Of a DNA stretch of 22,466 nucleotides, positions 16,768-22,466 are shown one piece after another (the first letter of the stretch is position 1; each line of letters opens with the position of its first letter). Source of the DNA: an uncultured Alphaproteobacteria bacterium. Lineage in GTDB: Bacteria; Pseudomonadota; Alphaproteobacteria; TMED127. The DNA is taken from NCBI GenBank assembly GCA_902567145.1, contig CACFLM010000008.1:1-22466 (forward strand). Direction: 5' to 3'. The translations under genes and the position numbers were made by a program. Below the pieces are notes generated by a model. It was not told the DNA's origin and did no database searches. It saw nothing but the letters and a program-made list of their open reading frames with translations.

Positions 16768-17078
16768 AAATTGTGTTTTTTTCTATTTTTTTTTACTTAT
16801 TGATTGTATGCAAAGGAACTAACTCTGCTAATTGGTGCAAGGTTATTTATAATCAAGGTATGACAGATGGTCAGGTTAAATCTCAATTATCAAAATGTAA
16901 GAATTCCGATAATATATTTATTGCAATTCACTCAGGTTTTCAAAATGCTGGGCATTTGCTCAACTCATTAGTGGCAGAGTATTGTGATATAAGACGAAAT
17001 CTTATTTCAACTAATCCTAGGAGTGGTGATCCATACTTTACTGTTGTATGTGAATTTAGGAAACATATTCTAAGATAA
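16764..17078 (+). CDS. Small secreted four-cysteine protein, unknown function
   Basis: A 104-residue protein. I chose ATG 16764 because a GGAGG lies 9-10 bases before it and the ATG overlaps the PAP2 stop as ATGA; a longer in-frame start at 16749 lacks these signals. Residues 1-22 form a signal peptide, probably cleaved after the NSA triplet. The mature part has four cysteines (in NWCK, SKCKN, EYCDI and VVCEF), an even number fitting two disulfides in the periplasm. I recognise no named domain. Overlap with the PAP2 gene places it in the lipid A/envelope run, so an envelope role is likely, but the function is unknown. Confidence 0.7.
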   Translation: MKIVFFSIFFYLLIVCKGTNSANWCKVIYNQGMTDGQVKSQLSKCKNSDNIFIAIHSGFQNAGHLLNSLVAEYCDIRRNLISTNPRSGDPYFTVVCEFRKHILR

Positions 17079-17115
17079 ATCACTAAACAATTTTGTGTTA
17101 TGTCGTTTAAGAAGT

Positions 17116-17289
17116 ATGCTTAGTTTGATTCATAGTCTTAGGTTTGACAGAAATAAAGAAAATTCTAGTTTCTCATTTAAAAAAGATCTTGAAAATTATA
17201 GTACCTCAGAATTAATACCATTTTCTTCATCGACTTTATGTAGCAAGCAACTGTCTTCTAATTGGATTTCGATTTATAGAAAACAATAA
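17116..17289 (+). CDS. Possible small protein ahead of the terminator, doubtful
   Basis: An open frame of 57 codons begins at ATG 17116 (a GTG at 17095 would add seven residues). The product is polar, rich in Ser, Lys and Asn, with no signal peptide, membrane span or recognisable motif. No good ribosome binding site precedes it. The only supporting point is that its TAA (17287-17289) touches the terminator hairpin, as real last genes often do. It could equally be the 3' untranslated tail of the preceding operon. Confidence 0.25.
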   Translation: MLSLIHSLRFDRNKENSSFSFKKDLENYSTSELIPFSSSTLCSKQLSSNWISIYRKQ

Positions 17290-17312
17290 AACCCTAGTGA
17301 GACTAGGGTTTT
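17288..17312 (+). terminator. Hairpin terminator after the GT83-PAP2-secreted-protein run
   Basis: A perfect 11-bp stem with a 3-nt loop (AAAACCCTAGT, GAG, ACTAGGGTTTT). The A-run before and T-run after the CCCTAGT core give an intrinsic terminator readable in both directions. It is the strongest hairpin noticed in the window and separates the lipid A run from the FAD/CFA-like operon. Confidence 0.85.
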
Positions 17313-17344
17313 ATTGGAGGAAATTAAAATAGACTTGAAACTAG

Positions 17345-17394
17345 TAATAACAAAAAGATTGATGAGAATGTTATTGCACAAAATTTTGTTATTA
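17345..17394. promoter_or_regulatory. Inverted repeat 1 in the leader of the lipid operon
   Basis: TAATAACAAAA (17345-17355) and TTTTGTTATTA (17384-17394) are perfect 11-bp inverted repeats, flanked further out by CTAG at 17341-17344 and 17400-17403. They could form an RNA stem-loop with a 28-nt loop, or a protein-binding site. The arms are AT-rich, so chance is possible. They lie 105-154 bp before the oxidoreductase start. Confidence 0.4.
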
Positions 17395-17407
17395 TCATAC
17401 TAGCCCA

Positions 17408-17456
17408 AAATCAATATATAGTAAGTAATACGGTAAGTCAAACAATATATTGATTT
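17408..17456. promoter_or_regulatory. Inverted repeat 2 with internal direct repeat, upstream of the FAD oxidoreductase
   Basis: AAATCAATATAT (17408-17419) and ATATATTGATTT (17445-17456) are perfect 12-bp inverted repeats with a 25-bp spacer. The spacer holds two GTAAGT copies (17421-17426 and 17433-17438) 12 bp apart. The site ends 42 bp before ATG 17499, a position suited to an operator or 5'-UTR hairpin for the lipid operon. I see no convincing sigma-E/ChrR-type promoter, but the -35/-10 boxes cannot be fixed by eye. Confidence 0.4.
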
Positions 17457-17498
17457 ATTTTGTTTTATTTAATTTTTTTTTTCTTAAAATTATTCTTA

Positions 17499-18734
17499 AT
17501 GAGTAAAGTAAAAATTGCCATAATTGGGAGCGGTATCTCGGGTTTATCCTGTGCATGGCATTTAGCAAGAAAGTATGATGTTGATATTTACGAAAGAAAT
17601 AATTATTTTGGAGGACACTCAAATACACATTCTTTCAGAATCAAAGATAAAGAGGTAAATATTGATACAGGATTCATTGTTTTTAATGAACTAAATTATC
17701 CTAATTTATGTAATTTTTTTAGATTATTGAATGTTGAGTCATATGCAAGTGATATGTCTTTTTCAGTATCAATGAATAAAGGAAATTTAGAATATTCAGG
17801 CTCGTCGATATCATCAATTTTTGCGCAAAGAAAGAATTTGTTCAATTTTAAATTTTTAAAAATGCTTTATGAAATTGTAAGATTTTACATTGAAGCTGAG
17901 AAAGACAGAGAATCTTTTAGAGGTATTACAATCTCTGAGTATCTTGATTTAAAAAAATATTCTCACTATTTTAAATATAATCATTTATTTCCAATGGCAG
18001 CCAGCATTTGGTCATCTCCAATTAGCAAGATTCCAGACTATCCATTTGTAGAGTTTGTGAAATTTTTCTCTAATCATGGATTACTTAGGATTTTTGATAG
18101 ACCAAAATGGCGCACAGTTAATGGAGGGAGTAAAGAATATGTAAAAAGAATCTTAGCGAATAAGAGAATTAAATCTTTTAAGAATACAAAAGTCATTGTT
18201 AAAAAAAAAAAAGGTAAATGGGAGGTAGCGAATAGAAAACAAAAAAAAAATTACGATCATCTAGTCGTAGGTGTGCATTCTGATCAGGTAGAAGATTTAA
18301 TTGTGTCTCCAAAATACAAATATTTAAAAATTTTTTCAAAAATAAAATATAGCAAAAATAATGTTTATCTTCACTCAGACTCTAAACTTATGCCAAAAAG
18401 AAAAGATGTGTGGGCAAGTTGGAATTATATTGAAAATGGTCCTCAAATAACGGTTACTTATTGGATGAATTTGTTACAACAAATTGGTACGAATAATAAC
18501 TTCTTTGTTACACTTAATCCTAAAAACCCACCTAAATCCGAAAAAATTGAAAAAAAAATTGTTTATGATCATCCAATTTATGACTTAGAGACTTTTAAAA
18601 GCCAAAAGATAATAGAATCAATACAAGGGAAAGAAAGCCTTTGGTTCTGTGGTGCTTACCTTGGATATGGATTTCATGAAGATGGAATTAAGTCTGGTAT
18701 AAAAGTAGCTAATGAATTACTCAAAAGGGCATAA
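17499..18734 (+). CDS. FAD-dependent oxidoreductase of the amine-oxidase-like COG2907 family
   Basis: A 411-residue flavoprotein. ATG 17499 is preferred over an in-frame ATG at 17460, because the extension is a low-complexity hydrophobic stretch before the natural Rossmann start. The dinucleotide-binding motif GSGISG (10-15) with acidic Glu32, GGHSNT (38-43) and DTGFIVFNELNYP (56-68) are visible. The C-terminal FAD-contact segment GAYLGYGFHEDGIKSG (385-400) is also present. The family lies next to DUF1365 and CFA-like genes in many proteobacteria and is thought to oxidise or desaturate modified fatty acyl chains; the furan-fatty-acid genes of Rhodobacter sphaeroides are the closest characterised context I know. 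It is the first gene of the five-gene operon, 3 bp before DUF1365. The right arm of the inverted repeat begins inside its codon 394, and its tail reappears fused to rsmB at 3733-3788. Confidence 0.92.
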   Translation: MSKVKIAIIGSGISGLSCAWHLARKYDVDIYERNNYFGGHSNTHSFRIKDKEVNIDTGFIVFNELNYPNLCNFFRLLNVESYASDMSFSVSMNKGNLEYSGSSISSIFAQRKNLFNFKFLKMLYEIVRFYIEAEKDRESFRGITISEYLDLKKYSHYFKYNHLFPMAASIWSSPISKIPDYPFVEFVKFFSNHGLLRIFDRPKWRTVNGGSKEYVKRILANKRIKSFKNTKVIVKKKKGKWEVANRKQKKNYDHLVVGVHSDQVEDLIVSPKYKYLKIFSKIKYSKNNVYLHSDSKLMPKRKDVWASWNYIENGPQITVTYWMNLLQQIGTNNNFFVTLNPKNPPKSEKIEKKIVYDHPIYDLETFKSQKIIESIQGKESLWFCGAYLGYGFHEDGIKSGIKVANELLKRA

Positions 18735-18737
18735 ATC

Positions 18738-19499
18738 ATGAATCAGATTGTTTTTCATGATGATAGTCTGTTTGAAGGTGTGATAACTCATGCTAGGAAA
18801 CATCCTTTTAATCACAGTTTTAAATATTACGCTACATATTTTTGGCTAGATATAAAAAACCCACAAGAGAATCTTCTTTTTAAAAAAAATAAGTTTAGTT
18901 TATTTTCTTTTAATGAGCGAGATCATGGTAAAAAGAGAAGAAAAGAAACGTTGTTTAAGTCAATAGTTAAGAACCTAAAAAAGTTAGAAAACACTAACAT
19001 AGATCACATAAAAATTCTTTGTCTTCCAGATATTTTAGGTTATTCATTTAATCCAATTTCAGTATTTGTAGGTTTTGACAAATATAAAAGAGCAAAAATT
19101 GTTATATTTGAGGTTAATAATACTTTCAATGAAAGACATTCATATTATTGTAGAATTTCAGAAAAAAAAAAATCTTTTTTCTTTAAAAAAAGATTATATG
19201 TTTCCCCATTTTTTAAAGTTAAGGGTTTATACGAAATTAAATTAAAAATGATAAATAAAAGGATATCTCTAAATATTGATTATGAAGTTAGTCAAAAAAA
19301 GGTGTTTTGTGCTAATTTTTCTGGAAAAGCAATAGACCTAAATTATAGTAATCTAATTAATGTTTTTTTTAAAAGATCGTTTCAAAATATTAAGATAACT
19401 TTTGGAATATATTATCAAGCCTTGAAACTATACATTAAAGGAGCTAAGTATAGTAAAAAACCTTTCAAACCCATTAACGATTTTACTATTATTAAATAA
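18738..19499 (+). CDS. DUF1365 family protein, right copy
   Basis: A 253-residue protein of unknown activity. The DUF1365 hallmarks are all present: H18-x-R20 with P23 and H26 near the N-terminus, NERDHG (59-64), LPDILGYSFNPIS (96-108), EVNNTFNERHSYYC (125-138) and KRLYVSPF (151-158). The many conserved His, Asn and Arg residues suggest a catalytic or metal/lipid-binding role, but none is proven. No membrane span is obvious. It lies between the FAD oxidoreductase (3-bp gap) and the CFA-like methyltransferase (1-bp overlap, TAATG). This is the standard order in proteobacterial fatty-acid modification clusters, so a role in that pathway is inferred from context. Confidence 0.88.
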   Translation: MNQIVFHDDSLFEGVITHARKHPFNHSFKYYATYFWLDIKNPQENLLFKKNKFSLFSFNERDHGKKRRKETLFKSIVKNLKKLENTNIDHIKILCLPDILGYSFNPISVFVGFDKYKRAKIVIFEVNNTFNERHSYYCRISEKKKSFFFKKRLYVSPFFKVKGLYEIKLKMINKRISLNIDYEVSQKKVFCANFSGKAIDLNYSNLINVFFKRSFQNIKITFGIYYQALKLYIKGAKYSKKPFKPINDFTIIK

Positions 19500-20686
19500 T
19501 GATCAATAACGACTTTACTAAAAAACTAGATCTATTCTTTAGTGTGCTTTCTCAAAGTAAATTTGGGAGTATTATTGTAGAATACAGGAATAATATCCTT
19601 TTTAAGCATAAAGGACCTTATGAAGGTCCAAGTTCGAAAATTGTTATTAAAAGAGAAAAGTGTTTGGATGATTTCTTTTTAAAAGGCGATTTAGGTTGGG
19701 CTGAAAGTTTTATAGAAGCAAACTGGAGCACACCGAATTTAACTGATTTTTTAGAGTGGGGTGCAAAGAACTTCCATGAATTTTCAAAATTCATACGAGG
19801 AAAATGGTATATTATTTTTTATTTGAGAATAAAACATTTCTTCAATAGGAACACAAAAAATGGCTCTCAAAAAAATATAAAGTTCCACTATGATCTAGGT
19901 AACAATTTCTATCAATCGTGGCTAGATGAATCCATGACATATTCGTCCGCTATTTTTAAAAATAAGAGAGATGATCTATATGATGCGCAGATAAATAAAT
20001 ATAAGAATTTGGCAGAACTAATTGATGTGAAAAAGAATGAAAAAATTTTAGAAATAGGCTGTGGCTGGGGAGGGTTCAGTGAATTTCTTGCAAAAAATTA
20101 TAAAGCTCAAGTAACAGCAATAACAATATCTGAGAATCAGTACAAATCGGTTAAACAAAATATTCATAAAAAAGAATTAAATGATTTAGTTAATGTAGAG
20201 TTAACGGATTATAGAGATGTTTCTGGCAAATTTGACAAGATTGTTTCAATTGAAATGTTTGAGGCTGTTGGAGAAAAATACTGGACAGATTATTTTAAGA
20301 TCTTAAGAAATAATCTTAAAAATGAAGGATGTATTGGCCTCCAAACCATCACAATAGATGATAAATTTTTTAGAAAATACAGAAAGTTTCCGGATTTTAT
20401 TCAAACTTATATCTTTCCTGGTGGCATGCTTCCATCAGTTGAAGCAATGAATCATGTTCTTGATAAAAATGGGTTAAAAGTCGACTCTCATTTTATGTTT
20501 GGAGACCACTATGCAAAAACACTAGAATATTGGAGAAAATCTTTTGAAAAATCTTGGGAAAATATAAGAAATATGGGCTTTAATGATACTTTCAAAAGAA
20601 TGTGGAATTATTATCTTAGTTATTGCCAAGGTGGTTTTCAATCTGGAAATATAAATGTTGGTCAATTCTTGATTAAGAAAATCTAA
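19499..20686 (+). CDS. Cyclopropane-fatty-acid-synthase-like SAM methyltransferase, right copy
   Basis: A 395-residue member of the CFA synthase family, which methylates double bonds in membrane phospholipid acyl chains using SAM. Motifs are HYDLGNNFY (130-138), EIGCGWGG (185-192, SAM motif I), EMFEAVGEKYW (252-262), YIFPGGMLPS (304-313) and YLSYCQGGF (372-380). Compared from memory with E. coli Cfa, Glu255 (E239), Ile284 (I268) and Tyr338 (Y317) of the bicarbonate pocket are kept. Cys139 is replaced by Ser149 and His266 by Gln282, and the residue after the catalytic glutamate is Ala instead of His. This argues for a product other than a plain cyclopropane, such as methyl, methylene or a furan precursor. 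The start is ATG 19499, coupled to DUF1365; the MFS gene follows after one base. Confidence 0.9.
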   Translation: MINNDFTKKLDLFFSVLSQSKFGSIIVEYRNNILFKHKGPYEGPSSKIVIKREKCLDDFFLKGDLGWAESFIEANWSTPNLTDFLEWGAKNFHEFSKFIRGKWYIIFYLRIKHFFNRNTKNGSQKNIKFHYDLGNNFYQSWLDESMTYSSAIFKNKRDDLYDAQINKYKNLAELIDVKKNEKILEIGCGWGGFSEFLAKNYKAQVTAITISENQYKSVKQNIHKKELNDLVNVELTDYRDVSGKFDKIVSIEMFEAVGEKYWTDYFKILRNNLKNEGCIGLQTITIDDKFFRKYRKFPDFIQTYIFPGGMLPSVEAMNHVLDKNGLKVDSHFMFGDHYAKTLEYWRKSFEKSWENIRNMGFNDTFKRMWNYYLSYCQGGFQSGNINVGQFLIKKI

Positions 20687-20687
20687 A

Positions 20688-21971
20688 TTGAAGATAAATT
20701 TAAGAGATATCCTTTATGCATCTCCTGCATTTGCATTTGCTATTCCCACATTCCCTGTAATGATTTTTCTACCAGCTCTCTATACTGAGAGTTTGGGTGT
20801 CCCTGTTGCAAAAGTTGGTCTGTTCCTTTTTATTGCAAAATTAATTGATATCTTAACTGATCCTTTTGTTGGATGGCTAAATGATAGAAGAATGTTTGGT
20901 CGAAAAGTTTTAATAGTTATTGGGTCAATCATATCTGCAATATCTTTATTCAAACTATTTTTAATAACTAAAATTCCTTATGAAGAATACTTACTGCTTT
21001 GGATTGGTTTATTGTATCTAGGCTGGACAATGTTTCAGATACCTTATCTTTCCATGGGTTATGATCTAGAGGATAGTTATTTTTATAGAACTAAACTTAG
21101 TGCAATAAGAGAGGTGTTCATATTGATGGGCTTATTTTCATCTCTTTGCATTCCTATGGTCCTATCAATAAATAATATTGTTTTAGCAGAATACTTAGTA
21201 AAGTTAGCAATAGTATCTGGTTTTATAGGAGTCTTTTTCTTATGTTTTTTTATTAAAGATGACAATAATTTAAAGAAGAAAATTTCTTTAAAAAAGTCAT
21301 TTGTAAATATATTATCACATTCAAGATTAAGAAAGTTTCTCTTGATATGGTTCATTAATTCATGTGCAAATGTTTTTCCAATGATATTATTTGCTTTCTA
21401 CATTACATATGTTTTAGACGGAAATGATTTTGATAGGCAGAGAATATTGTTTTTCTATTTCCTATTTGCAATTCTTGGGGTTCCTTTTTGGACGCAATTA
21501 AGTAAGAAAACAAATAAAGCTAGAGCCTGGTCTATTTCATTAATGTCATCCTCGATTTTTTTTAGTTTTGTCATATTCCTTGATCCAGGAGATCTATTTC
21601 TTTTTACGATAATTTCTTGCCTTACTGGATTTTGTTTGGGGGCCGATCTAGTTCTTCCGCCATCAATTCAAGCAGATATGACAGATATGCACGAACAAAA
21701 ATATAAAGAAGAGATTTCAGGAGTACTTTTTTCTCTTATAACTGCAATAACAAAACTATCATTTGCGTTAGGGAGTTTTTTTGTTTTTGGTTCTCTAGGT
21801 TTACTAGGTTTTGATGCTAATTTACCAACAAGTAAGAATAGTTATTATTTTATTATTTTTTCTTATGCCATTATTCCAATAGTTCTCAAGATTGTGTCGT
21901 TTATGAAATTAACAAATTTCAAATCGAGCCAAAAAGAATTAATTAAAATTCAAAAGAAAATTAAAAGATGA
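20688..21971 (+). CDS. GPH-type MFS transporter, right copy
   Basis: A 427-residue cytoplasmic-membrane protein with about 12 hydrophobic spans and the MelB/GPH-like loop TDPFVGWLNDR...GRK at about residues 57-73 (COG2211). MelB-type proteins move sugars with Na+ or H+, but here the substrate is unknown. Members in fatty-acid modification operons, including the sigma-E-regulated Rhodobacter operon with FAD oxidase and CFA-like genes, have no proven cargo. The start is TTG 20688, one base after the methyltransferase stop; no ATG aligns with the conserved N-terminus (ILYASPAFAFA). The DUF3833 gene begins 30 bp after its stop, completing the operon. Confidence 0.88.
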   Translation: MKINLRDILYASPAFAFAIPTFPVMIFLPALYTESLGVPVAKVGLFLFIAKLIDILTDPFVGWLNDRRMFGRKVLIVIGSIISAISLFKLFLITKIPYEEYLLLWIGLLYLGWTMFQIPYLSMGYDLEDSYFYRTKLSAIREVFILMGLFSSLCIPMVLSINNIVLAEYLVKLAIVSGFIGVFFLCFFIKDDNNLKKKISLKKSFVNILSHSRLRKFLLIWFINSCANVFPMILFAFYITYVLDGNDFDRQRILFFYFLFAILGVPFWTQLSKKTNKARAWSISLMSSSIFFSFVIFLDPGDLFLFTIISCLTGFCLGADLVLPPSIQADMTDMHEQKYKEEISGVLFSLITAITKLSFALGSFFVFGSLGLLGFDANLPTSKNSYYFIIFSYAIIPIVLKIVSFMKLTNFKSSQKELIKIQKKIKR

Positions 21972-22001
21972 ATTTAATTGGGAATTGATTATATTTAAAA
22001 A

Positions 22002-22466
22002 GTGAAATTTTTTTTTATAACATTATTACTTATTTTAAATTCTTGTACTAGCGAAATGAATATAAATAAATTCTCAAATATTGAGCCAGAATTCTCATTG
22101 GAAGAATATTTCTCTGGAAAAACCCAAGCATGGGGACTCTTCCACGACAGGTTTGGAAACTTAAAAAGGTCCTTTAAAGTTGATATAACAGGAACATTAT
22201 CTGGTAATGAACTAACACTTGACGAAAAGTTTCTATATGATGACGGAGAAGAAGATCAAAGAATATGGAAAATTAAAATGTTAGGTAATAAGAAATATTC
22301 TGGAACAGCGGATGATGTAATTGGCTTGGCAGTTGGCGAAGCGAGTGGAAACGCACTTAACTGGAAATATAAATTAAATTTGAAGGTCAATGATTCAAAT
22401 ATTAAAGTTGATTTTGATGATTGGATGTTTTTGCAGGATAAAGGTATATTAATTAATCGAGCAGAG
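22002..22466 (+). CDS. DUF3833 family lipoprotein, right copy, 3' end cut by window edge
   Basis: The frame opens at GTG 22002 and runs to the window end (155 codons, no stop). The N-terminus is a short lipoprotein signal (KFFFITLLLILNSC) with lipid-modified Cys15, so the mature protein is membrane-anchored and exported. The rest is a beta-rich lipocalin-like pattern including WGLFHDRFG (about 42-50), LDEKFLYDDG (about 74-83) and DDWMFLQDKGILINR near the cut, all typical of DUF3833. No enzymatic role is established; a lipid- or pigment-handling envelope protein is a guess from context. About 20-30 residues are probably missing. Confidence 0.78.
   Translation, partial: MKFFFITLLLILNSCTSEMNINKFSNIEPEFSLEEYFSGKTQAWGLFHDRFGNLKRSFKVDITGTLSGNELTLDEKFLYDDGEEDQRIWKIKMLGNKKYSGTADDVIGLAVGEASGNALNWKYKLNLKVNDSNIKVDFDDWMFLQDKGILINRAE

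Larger units (their letters stand above)
18679..22466. repeat. Right arm of 3,788-bp perfect inverted terminal repeat
   Basis: This is the reverse complement of 1-3788. The inner boundary lies within codon 394 of the FAD oxidoreductase, whose sequence continues smoothly across it into family-typical residues. This arm is therefore the undisturbed, native arrangement. The outer end is the window end, in the middle of the DUF3833 gene. Confidence 0.97.

Noticed and set aside
17335..17403. 22-codon TTG-started frame after a GGAGG at 17316-17320, a possible leader peptide
   Set aside because: The spacing from the GGAGG is too long, the start is weak and no regulatory codon run is seen; the inverted repeats there are better treated as structure.
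17460..17498. Hydrophobic N-terminal extension of the FAD oxidoreductase as a membrane anchor
   Set aside because: The 13 extra codons come from a T-rich leader. The family normally starts just before the Rossmann motif, so ATG 17499 is the better start.
1..22466. Composite transposon, prophage or integrative element bounded by the inverted repeats
   Set aside because: No transposase, integrase, recombinase, phage gene, tRNA target or target duplication is present; the core is ordinary chromosomal housekeeping genes.

Overview
The window looks like a gene-dense contig from an AT-rich (roughly 30% GC by eye), streamlined, probably marine alphaproteobacterium. Three things support this. There is a DUF1674/SDHAF4-type protein next to rsmB. 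There is the alphaproteobacterial run hemC-hemD-mitofilin-like-hemY, divergent from tsaD-gpsA. Lipid A-type genes of rhizobial RgtE/RgtF flavour are present. Gaps are tiny, many genes overlap, and TTG/GTG starts are common. The exact clade (SAR11-like, HIMB59/AEGEAN-169-like or another) cannot be settled from this sequence alone.

The dominant structural feature is an inverted repeat of 3,788 bp. Bases 1-3788 are the reverse complement of 18679-22466, so position i pairs with 22467-i and both arms run exactly to the window ends. They enclose a 14,890-bp unique segment. Each arm carries DUF1365, a cyclopropane-synthase-like methyltransferase, a GPH-type MFS transporter and the start of a DUF3833 lipoprotein. 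On the right the arm continues seamlessly into an intact FAD-dependent oxidoreductase, giving a natural five-gene operon. On the left the arm joins abruptly to rsmB, cutting off its catalytic domain and fusing the last 17 residues of the oxidoreductase onto a 179-residue RsmB stub. The right copy therefore looks native, and the left looks like a join made by an amplification or assembly chimera, or by a real inverted duplication.

Unique segment, left to right: truncated rsmB (-); a 44-residue DUF1674 gene (+); acs, a YciI-like gene, gpsA and tsaD (all -). Across a 60-bp divergent promoter region lie hemC, hemD, a Mic60/mitofilin-like gene and hemY (+), for tetrapyrrole synthesis and envelope/membrane organisation. 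Next come alkA-like, LAB_N and a GT2 glycosyltransferase (-), divergent from an ArnT-like GT83 glycosyltransferase, a PAP2 phosphatase and a small secreted cysteine-rich protein (+). The LAB_N, GT2, GT83 and PAP2 genes form a plausible lipid A/LPS-core modification set: GT2 and LAB_N make and handle a polyprenyl-phosphate sugar, the GT83 enzyme transfers it in the periplasm, and PAP2 removes phosphate. A strong hairpin terminator follows, then a 186-bp leader with two further inverted repeats, then the FAD/DUF1365/CFA-like/MFS/DUF3833 lipid operon.

The lipid operon resembles the sigma-E/ChrR-linked fatty-acid modification genes known from Rhodobacter and many gammaproteobacteria. Its methyltransferase lacks two of the residues that bind bicarbonate in E. 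coli cyclopropane synthase, which suggests a different product, such as a methylated, methylene or furan-type fatty acid. No tRNA, rRNA, CRISPR, transposase, integrase or phage gene was seen.
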